This document shows positions 37,781 to 46,225 of a DNA stretch of 64,000 bases, piece after piece (within the stretch, counting starts at the first letter, position 1; each line of letters starts with the position of its first letter). Source of the stretch: Candidatus Accumulibacter necessarius (lineage in GTDB: Bacteria; Pseudomonadota; Gammaproteobacteria; Burkholderiales; Rhodocyclaceae); assembly GCA_017302435.1 (NCBI GenBank), contig JAFLDL010000027.1, positions 1-64,000 of the forward strand, in the 5' to 3' direction. The notes beneath the pieces are model-generated. The model had not been told where the DNA came from. It saw nothing but the letters and a program-made list of their open reading frames with translations, and did no database searches. The translations under genes were made by a program, and so were the position numbers.

Positions 37781-39340
37781 ATGGATGAACTGCTTCGACA
37801 GGCGTTAACTGTCCTGCGTGGAATGTGGCAGCGTCGCTGGCTGGGGATTATGGTCGCCTGGGTTGTCGGTCTGGCAAGCGCAGTGGCGGTCCTGGCCACA
37901 CCCGACAAATACGAGGCATCGGCGCGTGTTTATGTCGATACCCAGTCGATCCTCAAACCGCTGATGAGCGGGATGGTCACGCTGCCCAATATAGATCAAC
38001 AGGTCCTGTTGTTGAGCCGCACCCTGATCACCCGACCGAACGTGGAGAAGCTGATCCGCATGGCGGATCTCGACCTCAAGATCGAGTCAAAAAAGGACAG
38101 GGACGCTCTCGTCGACAGCCTGTTGGCCTCGCTCAAGATCAATAATACGTCGCGTGACAATATCTATTCCGTGACCTATCGGGACAGCCAGCCGGAGCAC
38201 GCCAAGAGGGTAGTGCAATCGCTGGTGTCGATCTTTGTTGAATCCAATCTTGGTGTCGCCCGCAAGGATACGGAAGCAGCCCGGAAGTTCCTCGACCAGG
38301 AGATCGCAGGCTACGAGAAAAAACTTGAGGCAGCCGAGGCCCGCCTCAAGGAATTCAAGATGCGCAATCTGACGACCCAGAATGCCGAGGGCAAGGACCA
38401 TTTTGCCCAGATGAGCGCGACTGCAGGGGCTCTTGAGCAGAGTCGCCTCGATTTGCGGGAGGCGGAGCATTCCCGTGACGCGCTCAAGCGCCAGATCCTC
38501 GGTGAAGAGCCGGATCTCCTGCCGGATGCTGGTCAGGAGCCGATTGCTGGTGTGTCGGTTCCCGAGCTCGACGCTCGGATCGACGCTCAGCAGCGCAATC
38601 TGGATGCCATGTTGCAGCGCTATACCGACAAGCATCCAGATGTCGTCAGTGCGCGTCGCCTGATCAAGGAGCTGGAAGACCAGAAGCGACAGGAGATTGT
38701 TGCCCGGCGCAAGACGGCGCTGACGAACCCGGCGTCTTCGGTTACCACGAACCCCGTGCATCAGCAATTGAGGGTTTCCCTCTCCGAGACCGAGGCGAGA
38801 GTTGCGGCTCTGCAAACCCGGGTAGCGGAGTATCAGTCTCGTTACGAGCGGCTGAAAGCTTCAGTCAGTATGGTGCCCCAAGTCGAGGCCGAGTTTGCAC
38901 AGCTCAATCGCGACTATGACATCAACAAGAAGAACTACGAACAGTTGGTGCAACGGCGTGAACAGGCGGTTATGGGAACCGCGATCGAAGAGGCAGCCGG
39001 GGTCGATTTCCGCTTGATCGACCCGCCGCGGGTTTCGCCAAAGCCCGTTGCTCCCAATCGCGCCCTGTTCTTGCCGCTTACCCTGCTTCTGGCCCTGGCC
39101 GCCGGCGTGTTCGCGTGCTTTGCTGCCAGCCAGCTACGACCGGTGTTCTTCGATGCGCGTTCCTTGCGGGAAGCCTCCGGCCTGCCCCTTCTGGGCACGG
39201 TGTCTTTGCTCACCGATGAGGCGACGAAACGACGCGAGAAGAAGGATTTGCTGCGCTTTGCGGCCGCCTGTATCTCGTTGGTCGGCGCCTATGGTGCGGG
39301 ACTTCTCGCCTTCTTTCTTCTTTCCGTGCGTACTGCCTGA
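37781..39340 (+). CDS. XrtA-system polysaccharide chain-length determinant (Wzz-like)
   Basis: The 519-residue inner-membrane protein has an N-terminal helix (about 25-45), a long periplasmic coiled-coil region with a Wzz domain, and C-terminal helices (about 425-450 and 495-515). Family signals are YEASARVYVDTQSILKPLMSG, PNVEKLIRMA and PKPVAPNRALFLP. It sets polymer length and couples to the tyrosine autokinase encoded next. ATG 37781 is used; a TTG three codons earlier is possible. Confidence 0.92.
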   Translation: MDELLRQALTVLRGMWQRRWLGIMVAWVVGLASAVAVLATPDKYEASARVYVDTQSILKPLMSGMVTLPNIDQQVLLLSRTLITRPNVEKLIRMADLDLKIESKKDRDALVDSLLASLKINNTSRDNIYSVTYRDSQPEHAKRVVQSLVSIFVESNLGVARKDTEAARKFLDQEIAGYEKKLEAAEARLKEFKMRNLTTQNAEGKDHFAQMSATAGALEQSRLDLREAEHSRDALKRQILGEEPDLLPDAGQEPIAGVSVPELDARIDAQQRNLDAMLQRYTDKHPDVVSARRLIKELEDQKRQEIVARRKTALTNPASSVTTNPVHQQLRVSLSETEARVAALQTRVAEYQSRYERLKASVSMVPQVEAEFAQLNRDYDINKKNYEQLVQRREQAVMGTAIEEAAGVDFRLIDPPRVSPKPVAPNRALFLPLTLLLALAAGVFACFAASQLRPVFFDARSLREASGLPLLGTVSLLTDEATKRREKKDLLRFAAACISLVGAYGAGLLAFFLLSVRTA

Positions 39341-39349
39341 GGAAAACTG

Positions 39350-40306
39350 ATGAGCCTCATTGAACAAGCGGCGAAGCGGCTGGAACAACTGCGCAAGGCG
39401 GGTGTCGAGGTCTACAGTCCAGCCGGTGCCGGCGAGGCGCCAACTCCCGACTCCAGCATTCCCCACCAGCCTCCAGCCCGGATGGCGCCAGCTTCGCCCC
39501 TGATGCGCTCATCGGCAGGGGCAACTGCCCCGTCGGCTGCCGTATCGCGCCGCGTCGAGCTGGATCTGAATGCACTTTCAGCCACCGGTCTGATCAGCCC
39601 GGACGCGCCGCGGTCCCGGATCGCCGATCAGTACCGGGTCATCAAGCGCCCCTTGATCGCCAACGCGATGGCGAAGGGCGCTGCGCCGATCAAGCGAGGC
39701 AACCTGATCATGGTGACGAGTGCGATATCCGGCGAGGGCAAGACCTTCACCGCGATAAACCTCGCGATGAGCATCGCCATGGAACTCGACAACACGGTGA
39801 TGCTGGTCGATGCGGACGTGCCGAAGCCGTCCGTCCTGAAGATGCTTGGGTTGTCGCCGGGGCCCGGCCTGCTCGACGTGCTGACTGACCAGTCGGTAGA
39901 GCTGTCGCAGGTGCTGATGCGAACCAACGTCGATAAACTGAGCATCCTGCCCAGTGGTACCCAGCACGCGCGCGCCACCGAACTCCTGGCCAGCGATGCG
40001 ATGATCCGCCTGCTGGATGAGATGGCCAATCGCTATCCGGACCGGATCATCATCTTCGATTCCCCACCGCTGCTGATGACCACCGAATCAAGGGTGCTGG
40101 CCACCCATATGGGGCAGGTGGTCGTCGTGGTAAGGGCCGAACGTACGGCGCGCAGTGACGTCAGGCACGCCCTGGCAGCCATTGACGCCTGCCCGGTGAA
40201 GCTGGTGTTGCTCAATCAGGCGCGAACGTCGACCCAGGATGGCTATGGCTATGGCTATGGCTATGGCTATGGTTACGGCTACGGCTATGGTGAAGGAGGT
40301 GCTTGA
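39350..40306 (+). CDS. XrtA-associated tyrosine-protein kinase with (Gly-Tyr)8 tail
   Basis: This is the cytosolic BY-kinase partner of the chain-length protein. The 318-residue protein has Walker A SAISGEGKTFTAINLA, A' region VMLVDADVPKPSV and Walker B IIIFDSPPLLM. The C-terminus is DGY followed by repeated Gly-Tyr, eight GY units in all, ending GEGGA. Such tyrosine clusters are the autophosphorylation sites of BY-kinases. The repeat is coded by eight GGYTAY hexamers (40241-40288). It starts 9 bases after the previous stop. Confidence 0.93.
   Translation: MSLIEQAAKRLEQLRKAGVEVYSPAGAGEAPTPDSSIPHQPPARMAPASPLMRSSAGATAPSAAVSRRVELDLNALSATGLISPDAPRSRIADQYRVIKRPLIANAMAKGAAPIKRGNLIMVTSAISGEGKTFTAINLAMSIAMELDNTVMLVDADVPKPSVLKMLGLSPGPGLLDVLTDQSVELSQVLMRTNVDKLSILPSGTQHARATELLASDAMIRLLDEMANRYPDRIIIFDSPPLLMTTESRVLATHMGQVVVVVRAERTARSDVRHALAAIDACPVKLVLLNQARTSTQDGYGYGYGYGYGYGYGYGEGGA
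40241..40288 (+). repeat. Eight tandem GGYTAY hexamers coding the Gly-Tyr tail
   Basis: Six copies are exactly GGCTAT; one is GGTTAC and one GGCTAC. Copy-number change by slippage would keep the frame and alter the number of phosphorylatable tyrosines. Confidence 0.95.
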
Positions 40307-40310
40307 GTCG

Positions 40311-41909
40311 ATGGGCTGCGCTGCGCGCATCAGCCCGCGCTCGATTTCCGGGGAACTTGATCAGGCCGGGCGTGGCAAGGACCGCCTAACCTCCTGTCGG
40401 CGCGTTCAGCTGTCGCCCTCCTGGCTGGGCTGTGCCTTGATGTGCATCGCGGCCCACGCGCACGCCGAGAGCTGGCGTATCATGCCGAGCATCGGGGTCA
40501 ACGAGACCCTGACGAACAATCTCTTTCTCACTTCCACGAACAGAACCAGTGACCTGGTGACCGGCATCACGCCGGGAATCTCTATCGCGGGCCAGGGTGG
40601 CCGCGCCAGCCTGCGTTTGAACTACGGCCTCACCCAGAACCTCTATGCGCGGGAGTCGTCGCAGAACAATCTGCAGAATGCCTTGAACGCCGTCGGTACG
40701 CTTGAAGCCATCGAAGACTGGTTTTTCATCGACGCGACCGGAACGATTTCACAGCAGTTGATTTCGGCGTTTGGGCAAACTTCGCCCTCCGATGCCAACA
40801 TCAACAACAACCAGACCGAGACAGCCTACTACTCTATCTCGCCGTACATCAGAGGCCGCTTCCTGTCGTCCACGGAGTACTTGCTGCGCTACACGGCGAG
40901 TACCACCCGGGCGGACTCGTCGCAGGTGTCTGATACGACCACCACCCAGTGGTTGGGCCGGATCAATGGCAATACCCGCTGGGGTCCTCTCAGTTGGTCG
41001 CTCGACGCCAGCAGCAACAGCGTCCAGTATGACATTGGTCGGGACCGCGACGACACGCGCTATCAACTGACCCTCTCGTACCGCCTGACACCGCAGTTCC
41101 AGTTCTCCCTGATTGCCGGGCGCGAGACGAACAATTTGGTCAGCCTGGAGGATGAGACCTATAGCGATTCGGGTTACGGCTTCGTATGGACGCCGAGCCC
41201 GCGGACCAAGCTCGATGCGCGCATGACGCGGCGTTTCTTCGGTAACGGCTACCAGATTGGCTTTAGCCACCGGATGCCTCGCTCGCTGTTTAGCTATACG
41301 GCTACCAGGGATGTCTCGTATCAGCCAGCGGGCGTCGGAAATACCGGGCAGGGCAGCAACTACGACGCCTACTATGCGATCATCGCTGCCAGCAATCCCG
41401 GGCTTGCGCCTGATGCGATCAGGGCACAGGTCAATCAGGTTCTGCAAGGCAGAGGTGTGCCGGCAGACGGAACCGTTGTCAACGGATCCTTGAACAACCG
41501 CCCAACCCTGCAAAAACTGCAGCAGCTCTCCTACGCTCTTCTGGGTGCCCGGAATACCCTCACTTTCAATGCCACAGAGAGTCAGCAACAGCCGCTGGGT
41601 GTGGTCAGCGGGCTGACCGATGACTTCTCTCTGGCGAATGAAGTCACTCAGCGTGGTTTCGGCATCATCTGGGGCCATCAACTGACCGGTCATTCTTCAC
41701 TGTCGCTGTCGCTCAACGAGCAGCGCAGTCTTGCGAAGGGCACCAACGCAGTGGACACCAAGACGCAAGGCGCGTATCTGTTGTTCAGCACCCAGCTCTC
41801 GCCCAAGACGCAAGCCAACATCGGTGCCCGGCACGTGGTTTCCGATGGCGGGGTCAACGCGGACTACACGGAGAGCGCGCTGACCGGCGCACTTTCGCAC
41901 AGTTTCTGA
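40311..41909 (+). CDS. TIGR03016-type PEP-CTERM-system outer-membrane beta-barrel protein
   Basis: The 532-residue protein has a long N-terminal segment with a signal peptide (LGCALMCIAAHAHA before ESWR). The rest is rich in alternating beta-strand patterns and aromatic ends (SLSLSLNEQ, GALSHSF at the C-terminus), typical of an outer-membrane barrel. Homologues lie at this place in XrtA loci and are assigned to the system without a defined activity. Start 40311 is downstream of AAGGAGGT; in-frame upstream codons lie inside the Gly-Tyr repeat and are not used. Confidence 0.88.
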   Translation: MGCAARISPRSISGELDQAGRGKDRLTSCRRVQLSPSWLGCALMCIAAHAHAESWRIMPSIGVNETLTNNLFLTSTNRTSDLVTGITPGISIAGQGGRASLRLNYGLTQNLYARESSQNNLQNALNAVGTLEAIEDWFFIDATGTISQQLISAFGQTSPSDANINNNQTETAYYSISPYIRGRFLSSTEYLLRYTASTTRADSSQVSDTTTTQWLGRINGNTRWGPLSWSLDASSNSVQYDIGRDRDDTRYQLTLSYRLTPQFQFSLIAGRETNNLVSLEDETYSDSGYGFVWTPSPRTKLDARMTRRFFGNGYQIGFSHRMPRSLFSYTATRDVSYQPAGVGNTGQGSNYDAYYAIIAASNPGLAPDAIRAQVNQVLQGRGVPADGTVVNGSLNNRPTLQKLQQLSYALLGARNTLTFNATESQQQPLGVVSGLTDDFSLANEVTQRGFGIIWGHQLTGHSSLSLSLNEQRSLAKGTNAVDTKTQGAYLLFSTQLSPKTQANIGARHVVSDGGVNADYTESALTGALSHSF

Positions 41910-41918
41910 TCGGTCATC

Positions 41919-43013
41919 ATGTACGAGTCTTTCTATGGCTTGACCTGCAAGCCTTTTCAGCTTAACCCCGACCCCTCGTTCTACTTCGCCAGCAAGCAGC
42001 ATCGGCGTGCGATGGCCTATCTGGAGTATGGCCTGAACCAGAATGAGGGCTTCATCGTCGTCACCGGCGAGGTGGGTGCGGGCAAGACAACGATCGTGCG
42101 GGGACTGCTCAACGACCTTGATTCAGAGAAGGTCGTGGCCGCACAGCTGGTCAGTACACAGCTCGACGCAGAAGATACCTTGCGCATGATTGCCGGGGCC
42201 TTCGGTGTCGGGACGCGGAATGTTGGCAAGTCGGAAATGCTGCTTGCCCTCGAGGCTTTTCTGGTCGACGTCACCCGTCAGGGTAAGCGTTGTCTGCTGA
42301 TTGTTGACGAGGCACAGAACCTGACGCCCCGTGCGGTTGAAGAGCTGCGCATGCTGTCAAACTTCCAGTTCGGCACCCAGGCCCTGTTGCAGAGTTTCCT
42401 GATCGGCCAGCCGGAATTCAGGAAAATCATGCAGAGCCCGCAGATGCAGCAGTTGCGGCAGCGCGTGATTGCTGCCTGCCACATCGGTCCGATGGATCAG
42501 GACGAAACACAGGCCTACATCGAACACCGGCTCAAATGCGCCGGATCAAAAGGCTCGCCACGTTTTGACGCAGGCGCTTTCGAGGCACTCTTCGAGGCCA
42601 GCGGTGGTGTACCCCGACGCATCAACGCGCATTGCGATCGCCTTCTGTTGTCGGGCTTCCTGAGCGGGAAGAGCGAGTTTACGCGTGCGGACGTCGAGGA
42701 GGTCGCGAGAGAGCTTCGCGAGGAGACCCAGTCGACTTCGCAGATCACTTCGAGCAAGAACATGGATGGTGGCCAGGCGGCTATCAACCCGCAACTGACC
42801 GACAGCGGAATCCTGGACATCGACCTGTCGAGGCTGGCAGTGGATCCCAGTACGGCGGATCAGGCCTCACGGGTTATTGCCGACCTGAGAACCGGACAGT
42901 CCGAGCAGCGCTTGATCCGCATCGAGCGCAGCATGGTCCGTCTCGAACGCAACAATGCAGCGCTGTTATCGTTGCTGCAGCAACTGGTTGATGCGGTGCG
43001 GGCAAAACAATGA
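41919..43013 (+). CDS. XrtA-associated AAA ATPase (ExeA-like)
   Basis: The 364-residue protein starts MYESFYGLTCKPFQLNPDP and has Walker A GEVGAGKTT (about 49-57) and Walker B CLLIVDEAQNL (about 126-136), the pattern of ExeA/GspA-type ATPases linked with exosortase systems. A C-terminal linker and helix (about 300-364) is variable. It probably energises or assembles envelope parts of the system. Its partner is not known. Confidence 0.9.
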   Translation: MYESFYGLTCKPFQLNPDPSFYFASKQHRRAMAYLEYGLNQNEGFIVVTGEVGAGKTTIVRGLLNDLDSEKVVAAQLVSTQLDAEDTLRMIAGAFGVGTRNVGKSEMLLALEAFLVDVTRQGKRCLLIVDEAQNLTPRAVEELRMLSNFQFGTQALLQSFLIGQPEFRKIMQSPQMQQLRQRVIAACHIGPMDQDETQAYIEHRLKCAGSKGSPRFDAGAFEALFEASGGVPRRINAHCDRLLLSGFLSGKSEFTRADVEEVARELREETQSTSQITSSKNMDGGQAAINPQLTDSGILDIDLSRLAVDPSTADQASRVIADLRTGQSEQRLIRIERSMVRLERNNAALLSLLQQLVDAVRAKQ

Positions 43014-43025
43014 AAGGAAGCAGTC

Positions 43026-44195
43026 TTGGTTAATCAGGCATGGCCCAACAACTTGGGGCCGGTGATCTGCGTCGTCGGCGCACGCCCCAATTTCATGAAA
43101 ATGGCGCCGATCCTGCGCGCTTTCACTGGCCATCATCCGGCGCTGCCGACGCTGCTCGTGCACACCGGGCAGCACTACGACAAGGATATGAACGATCGCT
43201 TGTTTGCCGATCTTCGCCTGCCGCGTCCGGACATCAACCTCGAGGTTGGTTCAGGTACACACGCGGTGCAGACGGCGGAGGTGATGCGGCGTTTCGAACC
43301 GGTGCTTGATGCCCATCGGCCGTCCTGCGTGCTGGTCGTTGGCGACGTGAATTCGACGTTGGCTTGTGCTTTGGTCTGCGCCAAAAAGGAGGTACCCGTT
43401 GTGCACGTCGAGGCGGGACTGCGCAGCTACGATCGTTTGATGCCGGAGGAAATCAACCGGGTGCTCACCGATCAGATTGCTGACCGGCTATACACCACCG
43501 AGCGCAGCGCCCACGCCAACCTCGCGCGCGAAGGGATTGCCAATGAACGGATGTGCTTCGTTGGCAACGTGATGATCGACTCGCTGCTGGCGAACCGCGA
43601 GTTGGCCCATCCACCGGCCGTCACCCTGCGGGCGGCCGGTGTCGATCCGGGTATCCTCAACGGGCCTCAGGGCTATGGTTTGGTCACTCTGCACCGACCG
43701 TCCAATGTTGATCATGCGGAGACGCTGGCACCGCTCTTGGGTGTGCTGCGTGAAGTCGCAGAGAAAGTCCCGCTTGTTTTTGCCCTGCATCCACGCACGC
43801 GTGCCAACGTTGAACGTTTCGGCCTCGGCGAATTGCTGGGCAGCAGGCGCATCGTCCTGCTGCCGCCGCAGGGCTATCTGGAGATCCTTGGCCTGCTGGC
43901 CGGCGCGAGGCTTGTGCTCTCCGATTCCGGGGGGCTGCAGGAGGAAACGACGGCGCTTGGCGTGCCCTGTCTGACAATACGTGAAAACACGGAACGTCCG
44001 ATCACTGTCGAGCAGGGAACCAATACCCTCGTCGGTTGTGATCCGGGTGCGATTCGCAGGGGTGTGGACGACATTCTGTCTGGCCTCGGCAAGACCGGCC
44101 GCGTCCCCGAGTTCTGGGATGGACGGGCGGCAGAGCGAATCGCGTCTGATCTCGCATCGTGGCTGATCGCTCGCCATGCGCAGCGCGGCCGTTAG
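43026..44195 (+). CDS. wecB: UDP-N-acetylglucosamine 2-epimerase (non-hydrolysing)
   Basis: The enzyme interconverts UDP-GlcNAc and UDP-ManNAc, so the polymer or a linked glycan probably contains ManNAc or a derivative. The 389-residue protein has VVGARPNFMKMAP, HTGQHYDKDM, HVEAGLRSYDR, MPEEINRVLTD, and SDSGGLQEE. The only plausible start is TTG at 43026 after GAAAGGAA. It overlaps the next frame at its end. Confidence 0.93.
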   Translation: MVNQAWPNNLGPVICVVGARPNFMKMAPILRAFTGHHPALPTLLVHTGQHYDKDMNDRLFADLRLPRPDINLEVGSGTHAVQTAEVMRRFEPVLDAHRPSCVLVVGDVNSTLACALVCAKKEVPVVHVEAGLRSYDRLMPEEINRVLTDQIADRLYTTERSAHANLAREGIANERMCFVGNVMIDSLLANRELAHPPAVTLRAAGVDPGILNGPQGYGLVTLHRPSNVDHAETLAPLLGVLREVAEKVPLVFALHPRTRANVERFGLGELLGSRRIVLLPPQGYLEILGLLAGARLVLSDSGGLQEETTALGVPCLTIRENTERPITVEQGTNTLVGCDPGAIRRGVDDILSGLGKTGRVPEFWDGRAAERIASDLASWLIARHAQRGR

Positions 44196-44214
44196 CCGCG
44201 GAGAGTCCCGTCAG

Positions 44215-45081
44215 ATGCCCGGCCCGCCGATCACCAACGCCCTGACGATCGATGTCGAAGACTACTTCCAGGTTTCCGCGCTCGCGCCCTATATTCCGCG
44301 CGATCAGTGGCACCTGCGCGAGTGTCGGGTGGAACGTAACGTTGAGCGGATTCTTCTGATGCTCGAAGAACAACAGACGCGGGCCACCTTTTTTACGCTG
44401 GGCTGGATCGCCGAACGTTATCCGCATCTCGTGCGCTGCATTGTCGATGCCGGTCACGAACTGGCAAGCCACGGCTATGGTCATCAGCGTGCCAGCGAAC
44501 TGAGCGAAGCCGATTTTTCTGCGGACGTGGGACGCGCCAAGAAGCTCCTCGAGGATCTCTCGGGTCAGCAGGTCAGAGGCTACCGGGCGCCGAGTTTTTC
44601 GATTGGCGAAGCGAATCTCTGGGCCTTTGATTGTCTCCAGGAGGCGGGTTATTGCTACAGTTCGAGTATCTATCCGATTCGCCATGATCACTACGGTATG
44701 CCCGGCGCGCCACGCTTCGCCCATCGGGTGCGTTGTGGCTTGCTGGAACTGCCGGTGACCACGGCCCGGCTTTTCGACCGCAACTGGCCAGCCAGCGGTG
44801 GCGGCTATTTCCGCTTGCTGCCGTATGCGCTGTCCCGCTGGCTGCTACAGAAGGTCAACCAGCTCGATGGTCAGCCAGCGATCTTCTATTTCCATCCCTG
44901 GGAAATCGATGCCGCGCAGCCGCGCATTGCCGGTATCAGTGCCAAGACGCGTTTTCGCCACTATGTCAATCTGCGGTACACCGAAGGCCGGCTGAAGCGA
45001 CTGCTTGCCGATTTCAACTGGGGGCGTATGGACGAGGTGTTTCTCGGTGCCGATATCTCGGCGGCGGTGGTGAGACGATGA
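44215..45081 (+). CDS. XrtA-system polysaccharide deacetylase
   Basis: The 288-residue protein has the NodB-type core: TIDVEDYFQ, a metal motif in HELASHGYGHQ, the RAPSFSI stretch and the C-terminal YFHPWEID. It likely removes acetyl groups from GlcNAc-like residues of the polymer in the cytosol or periplasm. Start 44215 follows GGAGAG; an ATG at 44176 inside wecB is also in frame. Its TGA overlaps the next ATG (ATGA). Confidence 0.92.
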   Translation: MPGPPITNALTIDVEDYFQVSALAPYIPRDQWHLRECRVERNVERILLMLEEQQTRATFFTLGWIAERYPHLVRCIVDAGHELASHGYGHQRASELSEADFSADVGRAKKLLEDLSGQQVRGYRAPSFSIGEANLWAFDCLQEAGYCYSSSIYPIRHDHYGMPGAPRFAHRVRCGLLELPVTTARLFDRNWPASGGGYFRLLPYALSRWLLQKVNQLDGQPAIFYFHPWEIDAAQPRIAGISAKTRFRHYVNLRYTEGRLKRLLADFNWGRMDEVFLGADISAAVVRR

Positions 45082-46163
45082 CAACGACCATCGAGGAAGT
45101 GACCCGGCTGGCAGCGGCGAGCGCGCCACTGGTCATCAAGCGCCTCAATCACGATGATCCGGTTGCGGTGGCACGCTGGGATGCCTTCGTCCAGGCGTGT
45201 CCGGAAGCCACTTTTTTCCACAGATCGGGATGGCAGTGGATCCTGCGTGAGGTTTTCGGTCATCCAACGCATTTCCTCTACGCCGAGCGTGCTGGTGTGG
45301 TCGAAGGCGTTTTGCCGCTGGCCCAGGTGAAAAGCCGGCTCTTCGGGAACTCACTGGCCTCGCTGCCGTTTGCGGTCTATGGCGGCGTGGCAGCCAGTAC
45401 TCCGGCAGCGGTCGAGGCCTTGGAGCGGGAAGCGCAGGCGACAGCGGGGCGCCTCCACGTCGATCACCTGGAAATGCGCAATCTACGGCAACGTCACCCG
45501 GAATGGCCGACGCAGGCGCTCTACGTCAGCTTTCGCAAGGAGATTGCGCCCGAGGTGGAGGCCAACATGCAGGCCATCCCGCGCAAACAGCGGGCGATGG
45601 TGCGCAAGGGGATCAGGAATGGTCTGCGGAGCGAGATCGACCCCGATCCTGGCCGCTTCTTTGCGCTTTATGCCGACAACGTCCACCGGCATGGGACACC
45701 GGCCCTGCCCCGACGCTATTTCGACGCGCTGCAGCGGGTCTTCGCCGACGACTGTCAAGTGCTGACCGTTGTAGACGGCTCAGGGCGTTCGCTGAGCAGT
45801 GTCCTGAGCTTCTATTTTCGCGATGAGGTACTGCCCTATTACGCCGGTGACGCGCTGGCGGCGCGCGAACTGGCGGCCAACGACTTCAAGTACTGGGAGT
45901 TGATGCGCCGCGCCTGCGAGCGTGGGGTGAAGGTTTTCGACTACGGCCGCAGCAAGCAGGGCACCGGCTCCTATGCCTTCAAGAAGAACTGGGGCTTCGA
46001 GCCGCAACCGCTGTTCTACGAGTATTGCCTGTATCGCCGTGAAGCCATCCCGCAGAACAACCCTTCGAATGCCAAGTACCGTCTGCTGATCAATACCTGG
46101 CGGCGGATGCCGATCGGCCTGGCCAACTGGCTTGGGCCGTTCATTGTGCGCAACCTGGGTTGA
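45078..46163 (+). CDS. FemAB-family XrtA/PEP-CTERM-associated protein
   Basis: The 361-residue protein belongs to the FemAB/GNAT-like aminoacyltransferase group found in XrtA loci; segments include FFHRSGWQWILREVFGHP, LASLPFAVYGGV, RAMVRKGIRNGL and KVFDYGRSKQGTGSYAFKKNWGFEP. FemAB proteins add amino acids to peptidoglycan, but here the acceptor is unknown. It may add an aminoacyl group to a sugar or cell-surface anchor. Confidence 0.9.
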   Translation: MTTTIEEVTRLAAASAPLVIKRLNHDDPVAVARWDAFVQACPEATFFHRSGWQWILREVFGHPTHFLYAERAGVVEGVLPLAQVKSRLFGNSLASLPFAVYGGVAASTPAAVEALEREAQATAGRLHVDHLEMRNLRQRHPEWPTQALYVSFRKEIAPEVEANMQAIPRKQRAMVRKGIRNGLRSEIDPDPGRFFALYADNVHRHGTPALPRRYFDALQRVFADDCQVLTVVDGSGRSLSSVLSFYFRDEVLPYYAGDALAARELAANDFKYWELMRRACERGVKVFDYGRSKQGTGSYAFKKNWGFEPQPLFYEYCLYRREAIPQNNPSNAKYRLLINTWRRMPIGLANWLGPFIVRNLG

Positions 46164-46225
46164 GTGACCCCGGGGATGATTCTACCCGGCGTTGATCGAG
46201 CGGAACTGATCGTTGCTGACCACAC

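Noticed and set aside
40239-40310. Met-Ala repeat N-terminus for the beta-barrel gene
   Set aside because: It is the Gly-Tyr repeat of the kinase read in another frame; start 40311 has its own ribosome site.
44733-45077. Long upstream extension of the FemAB-like frame
   Set aside because: It lies wholly within the deacetylase in another frame; the ATGA-coupled ATG at 45078 fits the family start.
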